64,000 nt of DNA from Pseudomonas asiatica (GTDB lineage: Bacteria > Pseudomonadota > Gammaproteobacteria > Pseudomonadales > Pseudomonadaceae), in assembly GCF_009932335.1 (NCBI RefSeq), contig NZ_BLJF01000003.1:372001-436000 (forward strand), written 5' to 3'. The notes beneath the pieces are model-generated. The model made no database searches and was not told the DNA's origin. It saw only the letters and a list, made by a program, of their open reading frames with translations. Below are positions 17,388 to 26,018 of the stretch, in pieces (the stretch's first letter is position 1; the number at the start of each line of letters is the position of its first letter). Made by a program: the position numbers and the translations under genes.

Positions 17388-19099
17388 CGCCCTAGCTCCA
17401 TAAGTTGTATCAGTCCCTCATAGTTGCGATGAAAGCGGCCTTCTCTCATTCTGTTCTCAGATTCTAGCACCCAAGATGTGCGAGGCTCACCACTTTTGGA
17501 AAAATGGTTAAGCTTTGTATCTATGCGGTTTATCAGTGTAGTTATGGGGTGATCTTTTTTTGTTTCTTTGGAAGGAACAGAACGATCTAGTTCCAACGCT
17601 TTTAGGTATTTATAGGTAGCTAAGGACCACACGTAATCTTCGCTATCTACATCGCGTTGGTATTCGCAGAAAAGGCAACCTGCAGGTGTTGAGCAATCAG
17701 GCTTATAGGCTCCATCCAATAACGTGCCCGACATGATGGGATGAACTGGTGCTATACACATTCCGGGCCCCACTGACGCGACAGCTGGATCGGTCATTCG
17801 ATAGAATCGAGATATCTCTACAGCCGCTGCTTGGTGATGTGGCTCCTCATATATATGTAGCAAGGTTTCTTTTGTATGCTGGGCCATTTCAGCCACGAGG
17901 TCAGGACTGCGACTTTTCCGAAGTAACCAATTGATTCTAGACTTGCGCAAGGCCATAGGGCGGAAATGTTTTATTCCTAGTGTTCTGCACCGAGAAATAA
18001 TACCCTGAAATGTTGGAAAGCTACCCTCGACGGGTATCTTGTTTGAGTACACAAAGGGGAACAATCGGTCGTCGTCAGCGACCCCTAAAATTTTAACCCA
18101 TTCTAGGTATCTCTTGAACAGTGGTACATATTCTTTGAATATTACAAACTCAGCTTCTCCGCCCAGACGCCCCTTGTAGACTCTGTAAACTACCACGTCA
18201 TCCCCATCAGTCTTATATCTAAAACTTCCAACTTTCAGTCTTGCGGCTTGGGAAAGATTCATTCCGGTCTGGGATATGAAAATTAAAATCTCGACCTCTA
18301 TCCGGAGGTTTACCAGGGATTTCCGCTTTTCAAAAACCAGATGAGGTGGAATTGCCGCTCTGCGCTCTAAAAATCTATTTTTTTCTGAGGTGGCTTGGCA
18401 GGAATCTTCGATTTTTCTGTTTAGCAGCCCCGGTTGTTCAGTAAGTACATCGCCGGATTTTAATTTTATTAATAACGGCAGAGGTCCAGTCATCGCTTCT
18501 ACCGTTAAGTTATTTGATAGATCCATTAATAAGCTGCCGAACCTAAAGAGCTCCTCTAAGTTTTGTTTGTCAGCCTCTGTGCCCAAGGCTCTATTTTTTT
18601 TTGAGCTCACCCTAAGCCTAGTTGTGGTTAGAAGGCCGACAGTGAGCCGGAGGCAAGGCTTTAGTAGGTTGTCAATCGTTTTTGCCTGCCTGTAGGCGGT
18701 CATATTTTTTAAGTCTCGATTGACCCGCACTCTCTGGATCAAGTGTTCTACCCAAGATTGGTAGGACGCAGCGACTTGCTCTATAGTCGCCTGGGAAGTG
18801 TTCTGGTCACACCATGAGAAAAATGTGCGCAAAGTTCGGATTCTGGTTTTGACAGTAACTTGCTGAACGCCACGGACTATCTGTGCGCTTAATTCGTCAT
18901 GCAATGCCTGAACCAGCGGGAATCGCTTAGCGTCAGGTAGGCCGAAATGGCCAGCCTCAATCAATTTCATAACCTTGTCAGCGGGGGCTTTAGAGGCCCC
19001 GATGTAGAGCAAAGAAGCGAGGTCAAACTTAGCTTCATGCGTGCCATAGGGGAGCGCTGGAAAGGTTAGGTCTAGAATTTTACTCATTGCCGAATGCAT
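17384..19099 (-). CDS. ginB: GinB-like tyrosine recombinase
   Basis: 571 residues. The phage-integrase fold is visible but its catalytic set is incomplete: FISQTGMNLSQAARLKV has Asn281 where the first catalytic Arg is expected. RPMALRKSR (near 385), H408 in MAQHTKETLL and Y417 in HIYEEP are present. A C-terminal cysteine cluster (CSTPAGCLFC, 469-478) suggests metal binding. It overlaps ginA by 20 bases and ginC by four, so the operon is translationally coupled. In GInt islands all three recombinases are needed; this one may be structural or act in trans pairing. Confidence 0.8.
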   Translation of the reverse strand: MHSAMSKILDLTFPALPYGTHEAKFDLASLLYIGASKAPADKVMKLIEAGHFGLPDAKRFPLVQALHDELSAQIVRGVQQVTVKTRIRTLRTFFSWCDQNTSQATIEQVAASYQSWVEHLIQRVRVNRDLKNMTAYRQAKTIDNLLKPCLRLTVGLLTTTRLRVSSKKNRALGTEADKQNLEELFRFGSLLMDLSNNLTVEAMTGPLPLLIKLKSGDVLTEQPGLLNRKIEDSCQATSEKNRFLERRAAIPPHLVFEKRKSLVNLRIEVEILIFISQTGMNLSQAARLKVGSFRYKTDGDDVVVYRVYKGRLGGEAEFVIFKEYVPLFKRYLEWVKILGVADDDRLFPFVYSNKIPVEGSFPTFQGIISRCRTLGIKHFRPMALRKSRINWLLRKSRSPDLVAEMAQHTKETLLHIYEEPHHQAAAVEISRFYRMTDPAVASVGPGMCIAPVHPIMSGTLLDGAYKPDCSTPAGCLFCEYQRDVDSEDYVWSLATYKYLKALELDRSVPSKETKKDHPITTLINRIDTKLNHFSKSGEPRTSWVLESENRMREGRFHRNYEGLIQLMELGR

Positions 19100-20360
19100 C
19101 CGAGCCGGCTATTCCTAAGAAGTCACGTGTGAAAGCGTCCGCTATTTCTGACATAACTTCCATCTTCTCGATGAAGCGAATATAGGTGAGGGAGGTTTTT
19201 TCGCTTTTATGTAGCAGTGCTTGTCTAACCAGTTGAATAGCCGTGCTAACTGTGCCGTGTTTTAATGCAATTCGAGCGAGTTCAGTTGCGAAAGTGCACC
19301 TACTTTGATGAAATCGGAAGTTCCGAAAGGCACTGATCCCATTTGAAATTCCGTCTTTTCGCAGCCTGCCCAGTTGTACACTGATACCGCGACTAGCATT
19401 GCCATCTCCGTGGCCGAAAGCTTTCCCGTAACGACTCAGGAAGATCACATCGCGGCTATCAGGGGCAGCCTGGCTCTGGCGGGCTAACCTTCGTGTCGAG
19501 TAAATGTATTCATTCAAAAGCTTCAGATCTTCGTCGCTGATCCAGATCTGACCTGTAACACCAAACTTAGTGTGTACTGGCGGGTGCGCTCCTGGGCCAA
19601 CTGCAAGCTTGTTGAAACCTGGGAACATGGGATCAGGCACGGCCCGCTTAATTGTGGCGATCCTCAGATCACATAGTGTGCCTATCCGCATCCCTGTGCC
19701 GAAGCCGAGTCTCAATATAAGGTAGAGCTCATAATTCCCATGTATCAAAGCGAAGCTGACCACCTGACTGGCAGCCTCTGCGGTAAGTGGGATGAGCCCA
19801 TCTTCAAGCTTTTCTCCCTGAGACTTGCGATTTGGGATCGCTAAATTTGTGGTCGCGACCATCATCGTTCTAGCAAAACCGAACTCATCCACCAGCCGGA
19901 CGCCGACTTGCTCGTCAGTCCACATGGGCCATTCTGTAGACAGCAACCGGGACGCTGCCAACCACTTATAGAATCTGACAACTGCCGCCATGCGTTGAGA
20001 CGCCGTAGACGGTGCCAGCTCTCCGCAATCTCTAGCCGCGATCAGGTCGCCTCGGAACCTCACTAAGCATCGATCTGCCTCACGCGCCGGAAAATGCCAC
20101 CACTGAACATTTTGTCGCTCTAGCCATTTGGCATAAGCATGAAGGTGGGTGATCGAAGATAAAGTAGTTTTCGAGTCGGTACTTTTGCTCGCCTGCTCGA
20201 ATGCCCAAAGGTTCGCCTCTCTCCACGGGGTCTGGTCAGCCCAAACGATTTGCGGGAGTGACTCGATGATGTTCTTAGCTGACGCTGGTGTTCTGTGCAA
20301 CTCACCGTCTAGCAGCTTAATTTGGGTGGGGGTGTAGCGAATTCTTTCTAGGGTTGCCAT
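19080..20360 (-). CDS. ginA: GinA-like tyrosine recombinase
   Basis: 426 residues with a complete catalytic set: R225 in GTGMRIGTLCDLR, H351 and R354 in HQSRCTF, H384 in LLHKSEKTS and nucleophile Y393 in LTYIRF. An N-terminal SAM-like core-binding domain covers about 30-145. It is the first gene of the operon, starting 65 bases from the right terminal repeat. Its promoter must lie among the TGTCCAT repeats there, which fits control by the recombinases themselves. It most resembles the short first recombinase (GinA, or TnpA of Tn554-type elements). Confidence 0.83.
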   Translation of the reverse strand: MATLERIRYTPTQIKLLDGELHRTPASAKNIIESLPQIVWADQTPWREANLWAFEQASKSTDSKTTLSSITHLHAYAKWLERQNVQWWHFPAREADRCLVRFRGDLIAARDCGELAPSTASQRMAAVVRFYKWLAASRLLSTEWPMWTDEQVGVRLVDEFGFARTMMVATTNLAIPNRKSQGEKLEDGLIPLTAEAASQVVSFALIHGNYELYLILRLGFGTGMRIGTLCDLRIATIKRAVPDPMFPGFNKLAVGPGAHPPVHTKFGVTGQIWISDEDLKLLNEYIYSTRRLARQSQAAPDSRDVIFLSRYGKAFGHGDGNASRGISVQLGRLRKDGISNGISAFRNFRFHQSRCTFATELARIALKHGTVSTAIQLVRQALLHKSEKTSLTYIRFIEKMEVMSEIADAFTRDFLGIAGSDAFGNE

Positions 20361-20379
20361 TTAGGTGTGAGGGTCTAAA

Positions 20380-20426
20380 TGTCCATGGGGCGCACAATGT
20401 AGACTATGTCTGTCCACGTCGTCCAT
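20380..20426. repeat. right subterminal TGTCCAT-like repeats
   Basis: TGTCCAT at 20380, TGTCCAC at 20411 and CGTCCAT at 20420, the same motif as at the left end. They lie between ginA and the right terminal repeat. Confidence 0.68.
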
Positions 20427-20438
20427 GTCGACCGTGCA
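20425..20438 (-). repeat. right terminal inverted repeat of the island
   Basis: ATGTCGACCGTGCA, the exact complement of the left repeat. It abuts the comM 5' fragment at the NPCPC codons. Confidence 0.9.
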
Positions 20439-21482
20439 AGGGCAGGGGTTCATTGCCGCCACCAGCTGGAAACGTGCGGGGAAGCGCACCTTGTCGCGGG
20501 CCCGGGCAATCACGATCTCGCCCGACTCCAGCGGTTCGCGCAACACTTCCAGCACGCGACGCTCGAACTCAGGTAGTTCATCCAGAAACAGCACGCCATG
20601 GTGGGCGAGGGTGATTTCGCCCGGTTGCGGCCGGCTGCTGCCGCCGACCAGTGCCGGGCCGGAGGCGGAGTGATGCGGATGGCGGAAGGGCCGCTGCGGC
20701 CAGCTGCTCAGTGGCGTATGGCCGCTGACCGACTGTATCGCCGCCACTTCCAGTGCTTCGTGCTCGTCCAGTGGTGGCAGCAGCCCCGGCAAGCGGCTGG
20801 CAAGCAAGGTCTTGCCGGTACCGGGAGGCCCGGTGAACAAAAGGTTGTGCGCCCCGGCCGCCGCTAGCAGCAGCGCACGCTTGGCCGCCAGTTGGCCCTG
20901 CACTTCGCTCAGGTCCGGGTACGGACGTTGCTGCAGGATCAGGCCGTTGGCGGCATACGGTGGCAATGGCACCTGGCCGTTCAGGTGGGCGACCAGTTCC
21001 AGCAGGTGCCCCACCGCATACACCACCAGCCCGCCTGCCAGGCTGGCTTCCTCGGCATTCTCCCGCGGCACCACCAGCGCCCGGCCTGCTTCGCGTGCCG
21101 CCAGTGCTGCGGGCAACACGCCCTGCACCGGGCGCAACTTGCCAGACAGCGCCAGTTCGCCCAGGCATTCGACCTCGGCAAGGGTGGCCGTTGGTACCTG
21201 GCCATCGGCGGCGAGGATACCCAGGGCAATTGCCAGGTCATAGCGCCCGCCATCCTTGGGCAGGTCGGCGGGGGCGAGGTTCTGGGTGATGCGCCGCTGC
21301 GGGTAGTTCAAACCGGAGTTGACGATGGCGCTGCGTACCCGGTCCTTGCTCTCTTTGACCGTGGTTTCCGGCAGACCGACCAGCGTGAGATGGGGCAAGC
21401 CGTTGGCCAGGTGGGTTTCGACGCTGACCGCCGGTGCCTGCACGCCCACCTGGGCGCGGCTGTGGACGAGGGCTAGGGACAT
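20436..21482 (-). pseudogene. comM: comM (YifB family), 5' fragment
   Basis: 349 residues from the ATG at 21482 ([17 protein letters not shown], the family N-terminus). It contains the Lon-like fold ([25 protein letters not shown] split over the domain), Walker [17 protein letters not shown] and Walker [14 protein letters not shown]. It ends at AAMNPCPC, after which 20-odd island-encoded residues lead to a stop at 20361. The sensor, arginine-finger and zinc region is on the other side of the island. Without it the ATPase should be inactive, so transformation helped by ComM is predicted to be impaired. Confidence 0.92.
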
Positions 21483-21644
21483 GGACGCTCCGTTGTCGCT
21501 GAAGAGGGCCGCTTCCTGCGGCTTTGCAAGAATAGCGAGCACGGCCCGGGCCGGCGAAAGAAGTGTGCGTCCTGGTTTTTCAGGCAGGGTTTTCCCCTGC
21601 ATTGTCACCCTGTCGGGTTCGTGCCTGCTGTGCGCCGGAAGGGC

Positions 21645-21998
21645 TCAGGCGCGTACATAAACCCAGGCGGTCAGGCCCGATGCGAGCGTTACGGCCACGC
21701 GCTTGTAGTCTGCGACTTCATAGCGATCCGCCGCTGCCAGCTCTTCTTCGCTGATCTGGAAGACCATGCCGGCCACGCTGTCGTCTGCCTGGCTGCTGGG
21801 AGCGACGATAGGGTGATGGGACTTGCCGCTGGCTGCCAGCACGGCCGGGTCGGTGATCTCGACCCAGTCCTGGCGGTAGCCCAGCATGCGGTCGGCCTGG
21901 CCGCTCAGTTCGCGGCCGAAGTTGGTGAGCTGCACGGCCTTGTCCTGCAAGGTGCCGTAGGAAAACAACAGTACCGGGTATGCGCTGGAGGGTTGCAT
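21645..21998 (-). CDS. gamma-glutamylcyclotransferase-like (AIG2/GGACT fold) protein
   Basis: 117 residues with the fold's signature LLFSYGTLQDKAVQ near the start and EELAAADRYEV near the end. The family cleaves gamma-glutamyl-amine or related linkages. The catalytic Glu is probably in the MVFQISEEELAAAD region. Soluble. It sits one base after ubiK on the same strand. Confidence 0.82.
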   Translation of the reverse strand: MQPSSAYPVLLFSYGTLQDKAVQLTNFGRELSGQADRMLGYRQDWVEITDPAVLAASGKSHHPIVAPSSQADDSVAGMVFQISEEELAAADRYEVADYKRVAVTLASGLTAWVYVRA

Positions 21999-22265
21999 TC
22001 ACTCATCCTGTGGGGTCGGGTTCAGCCGGGCTTCCAGCTCGGCCACTTGTTTTTCCAAAGCCTCAAGGCGTGCGCGGGTGCGCGCCAGTACGACCATCTG
22101 GCTGTCGAATTCTTCGCGGCTGACCAGGTCCAGCTTGCTGAAGGCACCTTGCATCAGCACCTTGAACTGACTTTCCAGTTCGGCGCGGGGCTGGGCGGTA
22201 TCGCTGCTGAACAGGCGCGATGCCTGGTCGCTCAGGGCATCGAGAAGGGCTTTGGGCGCGAGCAT
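21999..22265 (-). CDS. ubiK: UbiK accessory factor for ubiquinone synthesis
   Basis: 88 residues from the ATG at 22265 (MLAPKALLDALSDQAS). This is an amphipathic N-terminus, a middle FKVLMQGAFSKLDLVSREEFD typical of YqiC/UbiK, and a C-terminal coiled coil (RARLEALEKQVAELEARLN). UbiK scaffolds the ubiquinone hydroxylation complex in aerobic gammaproteobacteria. The longer open frame upstream has no family match, so this start is preferred. It faces away from glnK. Confidence 0.88.
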   Translation of the reverse strand: MLAPKALLDALSDQASRLFSSDTAQPRAELESQFKVLMQGAFSKLDLVSREEFDSQMVVLARTRARLEALEKQVAELEARLNPTPQDE

Positions 22266-22400
22266 GGGGCTGTCCACTGATACTGGGAAATGGCCGGCAG
22301 TGTAACACGCATGCATGAACATCCGGCCTCGTCGCTGGCTCGTGTAGGAGCGGCGCTCCTCTGGAACTGCACATTTTTCGAGCAATGCGCCAGGTCGGGA

Positions 22401-22417
22401 TGCACCGGAATTGTGCA
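22401..22417. promoter_or_regulatory. NtrC-type binding site upstream of glnK
   Basis: TGCACCGGAATTGTGCA, a 17-bp palindrome TGCAC-n7-GTGCA that fits the NtrC consensus. It lies about 90 bases before the sigma-54 promoter, a normal enhancer distance. A weaker half-site TGCAC is near 22369. Otherwise the 22266-22666 gap holds only a REP half near 22345 and the glnK promoter. Confidence 0.75.
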
Positions 22418-22462
22418 TGTTTTCCATGCTGGCGACTGGCCAATCCCGACTGATTCACATAA

Positions 22463-23005
<543 letters not shown>

Positions 23006-23051
23006 GCAGCAACAAAGCCTCACCAAACCCAACGCCCCAGGAGAAAACAAC

Positions 23052-24383
23052 ATGACTCTGCGTAAGATCGCAGGGCTAGGAGCCCTATTGTCCCTCGTAA
23101 TGCCCGGGCTTGCCCTGGCAGAGGAAGCTGCCCCAGCGCTGAATTCCGGCGACACCGCCTGGATGCTCACCGCAACGGCGCTGGTGCTGTTCATGACCAT
23201 TCCGGGCCTGGCCCTGTTCTATGGCGGCATGGTGCGTTCCAAGAACGTGCTGTCGGTAATGATGCAGTGCTTTGCAATTACTGGCCTTATGAGCATTCTC
23301 TGGGTCGTCTATGGCTACAGCATGGCCTTCGATACCACCGGTATGGAAAAGGGCGTGCTCAACTTCAATTCCTTCGTCGGTGGCTTCTCCAAGGCGTTCC
23401 TCAGCGGCGTCACGCCCTCGAACCTGACCTCGGCTGCCGCGCTGTTCCCTGAAGCGGTATTCATCACCTTCCAGATGACCTTCGCCATCATCACCCCGGC
23501 GCTGATCGTCGGTGCGTTCGCCGAGCGCATGAAGTTCTCCGCGATGCTGGTGTTCATGGGCATCTGGTTCACCCTGGTCTACGCGCCGATCGCGCACATG
23601 GTCTGGAGCGGTGACGGTGCACTGATGTGGGACTGGGGCGTGCTTGACTTCGCTGGCGGCACCGTGGTGCACATCAACGCCGGTATCGCTGGCCTGGTCT
23701 GCTGCCTGGTGCTGGGCAAGCGCAAGGGCTACCCGACCACCCCGATGGCTCCGCACAACCTGGGCTATACCCTGATGGGCGCGGCCATGCTGTGGGTCGG
23801 CTGGTTCGGCTTCAACGCAGGCTCTGCCGCGGCTGCCAACGGCACCGCCGGCATGGCCATGCTGGTGACCCAGATCGCCACCGCCGCCGCGGCCCTGGGC
23901 TGGATGTTCGCCGAGTGGATCGGTCACGGAAAACCGAGTGCCCTGGGCATTGCTTCGGGTGTGGTCGCCGGCCTGGTCGCCATCACCCCGGCTGCCGGTA
24001 CCGTAGGCCCCATGGGTGCCCTGGTGATCGGCCTGGTCTCGGGTGTGGTCTGCTACTTCTGCGCCACCAGCCTCAAGCGCAAGCTGGGCTATGACGACTC
24101 GCTGGACGCCTTCGGCGTGCACGGCATCGGCGGTATCGTCGGCGCCATCCTCACCGGTGTGTTCGCAGCTCCGGCGCTGGGCGGCTTCGGTGCCGTCACC
24201 GACATCGGCATGCAGGTCTGGATCCAGGCCAAGGGCGTGATCTTCACCGTGGTCTACACCGCCATCGTCACCTACGTGATTCTCAAGGTGCTTGATGTGG
24301 TGATGGGCCTGCGGGCAAGCGAAGAAGAAGAGTCGGTCGGCCTCGACCTGGCTCAGCACAACGAGCGCGGCTACAACCTGTAA
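23052..24383 (+). CDS. amtB: ammonium transporter AmtB
   Basis: 443 residues with a cleavable signal peptide (to LALAEEA) and eleven membrane segments. Family motifs include DTAWMLTATALVLFMTIPGL, FYGGMVRSKN, and paired pore histidines in VVHINAG and FGVHGIGGIVG. It conducts ammonia into the cell from captured ammonium and is gated by GlnK. Ribosome site AGGAGAA. It is followed by a strong terminator. Confidence 0.97.
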   Translation: MTLRKIAGLGALLSLVMPGLALAEEAAPALNSGDTAWMLTATALVLFMTIPGLALFYGGMVRSKNVLSVMMQCFAITGLMSILWVVYGYSMAFDTTGMEKGVLNFNSFVGGFSKAFLSGVTPSNLTSAAALFPEAVFITFQMTFAIITPALIVGAFAERMKFSAMLVFMGIWFTLVYAPIAHMVWSGDGALMWDWGVLDFAGGTVVHINAGIAGLVCCLVLGKRKGYPTTPMAPHNLGYTLMGAAMLWVGWFGFNAGSAAAANGTAGMAMLVTQIATAAAALGWMFAEWIGHGKPSALGIASGVVAGLVAITPAAGTVGPMGALVIGLVSGVVCYFCATSLKRKLGYDDSLDAFGVHGIGGIVGAILTGVFAAPALGGFGAVTDIGMQVWIQAKGVIFTVVYTAIVTYVILKVLDVVMGLRASEEEESVGLDLAQHNERGYNL

Positions 24384-24403
24384 CTGCGACGCGGTAAAAA
24401 CTT

Positions 24404-24428
24404 GCCCGGCTTGCCGGGCATTTTTTTG
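24404..24428 (+). terminator. intrinsic terminator of glnK-amtB
   Basis: GCCCGGC-TT-GCCGGGC stem followed by ATTTTTTT. Confidence 0.9.
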
Positions 24429-24523
24429 CCAGATTTTTAGCATTTCCCGCACGGCAAACGGTTTATCCGACACGTTCGCGACGTAGGCGGAAATCTTACA
24501 AAACGCAGAGCATTCATGGTGCT

Positions 24524-24550
24524 TTGCTTTTTCTGCTGGCGCGCTAGAAT
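24524..24550 (+). promoter_or_regulatory. probable sigma-70 promoter of sutA
   Basis: TTGCTT, 15 bases, TAGAAT, predicting a start near 24557 and a leader of about 256 bases. The score is moderate; no other good pair is seen between the amtB terminator and sutA. Confidence 0.5.
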
Positions 24551-24556
24551 GCGCGC

Positions 24557-24812
24557 CGAAGGGTGTTTGACGAGTAGTCCACACGCTTCGCCAGCCTTTG
24601 CTAGGCTTGCCAATAGCGTGTGGCCAGCAGGGGCTAAAGGATTTGTCAGGTCCTGCCAGGAGCAGGGTCTGCTGGGTGCCGCCTCCCATCAGGAGCGCCG
24701 ACCCTAGGGCAGTGGCCTAACCCACGGCCAGTTGAATTTTCACTGGTGGCTGCCGGTCTACGGCTGCACTGGTCTATAACTAACCTGCTTTTCGCAAGTC
24801 ATGAGGTAGAAC
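24557..24812 (+). other. long structured leader before sutA
   Basis: A gene-free stretch with a stem CCACACGC (24579-24586) pairing GCGTGTGG (24616-24623), enclosing an inner AGCCT/AGGCT hairpin. Further GC-rich self-complementary runs follow to about 24750. It could be a regulatory 5' UTR or a separate small RNA. No known riboswitch is recognised. Confidence 0.4.
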
Positions 24813-25142
24813 ATGAGCGACGACGATCTGGAAAATGATGACCTCGAAGTAGGCGACGAAGACGAGGGCGATGAAGGCCTCGAAGCGGCAGCTGATGATG
24901 GCGCCGAAGACGCTGGCGATGACGACAGCAGCCCGGCACCCGCTGCCAAGGGCAAATCCAAGGCCGCGGTCTCGGTAGACGAGATGCCGAGCATGGAAGC
25001 CAAGCAGAAGGAGCGTGACGCCCTGGCCAAGGCCATGGAAGAGTTCCTTGCTCGCGGCGGCAAGGTTCAGGAAGTCGAGGCCAACGTGGTCGCCGATCCG
25101 CCCAAGAAGCCGGACAACAAGTACGGCAGCCGCCCTATCTGA
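24813..25142 (+). CDS. sutA: SutA, RNA-polymerase-binding regulator
   Basis: 109 residues. A very acidic disordered N-terminus (DDDLENDDLEVGDEDEG) precedes a helix KQKERDALAKAMEEFLARGG and a conserved tail ending NVVADPPKKPDNKYGSRPI. This is the SutA pattern of Pseudomonas, a protein that binds RNA polymerase and supports transcription in slow growth. The position after glnK-amtB is the usual one. It has its own promoter and terminator. Confidence 0.9.
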   Translation: MSDDDLENDDLEVGDEDEGDEGLEAAADDGAEDAGDDDSSPAPAAKGKSKAAVSVDEMPSMEAKQKERDALAKAMEEFLARGGKVQEVEANVVADPPKKPDNKYGSRPI

Positions 25143-25160
25143 GTGGCTGATCGAAAAAAA

Positions 25161-25186
25161 GCCCGCCGTCGCTGCGGGCTTTTTTG
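25161..25186 (+). terminator. intrinsic terminator of sutA
   Basis: GCCCGC-n7-GCGGGC stem followed by TTTTTT, with an A-run before it. Confidence 0.88.
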
Positions 25187-25208
25187 TGCCTGTCTGTTTT
25201 GTGTTGCC

Positions 25209-25320
25209 TGTACCGGCCTCTTCGCGGGCTCGCCCGCTCCCACTGGGATCGCGCAGAAGCTGAGAGGGCAGTAAACCTGTGGGAGCGGGCGTGCCCGCGA
25301 ATGGGCCGCGAAGCGGCGCC
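25209..25320. repeat. REP-like pair between sutA and the HAD gene
   Basis: Inverted copies of CTCTTCGCGGGCTCGCCCGC and GTGGGAGCGGGCGTGCCCGC about 50 bases apart, followed by a GGCCGCGAAGCGGC hairpin. Confidence 0.75.
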
Positions 25321-25322
25321 TG

Positions 25323-26018
25323 TCAGCGCCAGCGCGCGAGGATGTCGGGTAACTGCGACAGGCGCTGGATCTCGGCATCAGGCGCCTGTTCGCCTACCCA
25401 CGCCTTGCCCTGGGGGTTGAACCACACCGCCCGCAGCCCGGCGCGCTGGGCGCCGGCAATGTCATCGCCCGGGTGGTCACCGATGTGCACCGCTGCGCTG
25501 GCCTCCACGTCACCGCGGCGCAGGGCTTCGAGGAACGGCGCCGGGTCCGGCTTGCCGATGCCGAGGTCTTCGGCACACAGGGCAAAGCGGAAATAGTCCG
25601 CCAGCCCCAGCCGGCTTACGTCGGCATTGCCGTTGGTGACCACGCCCAAGGTGTAGTGATGGCGCAGGATCTCCAGCACCGGCTGCACCTCCGGGAAAAT
25701 CTCCACCTGGTGGCGGGCATGCAGGAATACTTCGAAACCTTCGTTGGCCAGCTCCTGCGCATGTTTTTCGCTGTAGCCGACTTCTTCCAGGGCATGAAAC
25801 AGCACCCGTCGACGCAGGGCGCTGATACGGTGCTTCAGGCCGGGTTCGGCTTGTACCAGGCGCTCGCGAATGGCGAACAGGTGCTCCACCGGTACGCCGC
25901 CAAGGATCGGGGCGTTGGCTTCGAGCCAGTCGCGCAGCACGACTTCCGCGCTGGCAATCACCGGCGCGGTATCCCACAGGGTGTCGTCGAGGTCGAAGGT
26001 GATCAGCTTGATGCTCAT
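25323..26018 (-). CDS. HAD-family phosphatase
   Basis: 231 residues with the HAD motifs: motif [10 protein letters not shown] at the N-terminus, motif II Thr in VVTNGNAD, a Lys in [10 protein letters not shown], and motif [13 protein letters not shown]. The cap is helical, type IA. Family members remove phosphate from small metabolites; the substrate is not readable here. It is the last gene of the dapF-DUF484-xerC cluster and overlaps xerC by four bases (ATGA). Confidence 0.88.
   Translation of the reverse strand: MSIKLITFDLDDTLWDTAPVIASAEVVLRDWLEANAPILGGVPVEHLFAIRERLVQAEPGLKHRISALRRRVLFHALEEVGYSEKHAQELANEGFEVFLHARHQVEIFPEVQPVLEILRHHYTLGVVTNGNADVSRLGLADYFRFALCAEDLGIGKPDPAPFLEALRRGDVEASAAVHIGDHPGDDIAGAQRAGLRAVWFNPQGKAWVGEQAPDAEIQRLSQLPDILARWR

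Larger units (their letters stand above)
9059..20438. mobile_element. GInt-type genomic island inserted in comM
   Basis: An 11.4 kb insert bounded by perfect 14-bp inverted repeats (TGCACGGTCGACAT at 9059-9072 and its complement at 20425-20438). It splits comM between the NPCPC and GYLGD codons. At one end it carries an operon of three tyrosine-recombinase-like genes and a small fourth gene, the ginABCD arrangement known from GInt islands of Pseudomonas. The cargo (9282-14684) is visibly AT-richer than the surrounding genes. A TGC triplet occurs on both comM sides and may be the crossover overlap. An intact ginC is needed for movement if this works like known GInts, and here ginC is frameshifted. 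Confidence 0.85.

Noticed and set aside
15336..20360. RIT element (recombinases in trio)
   Set aside because: There are three recombinases, but a fourth GinD-like gene and several kilobases of cargo fit GInt better.
9059..20438. AbaR/Tn6022-like or Tn7-like element in comM
   Set aside because: No DDE transposase or TniB/TnsC ATPase is present; the movement genes are tyrosine recombinases and the ends are 14-bp repeats without a clear 5-bp duplication.
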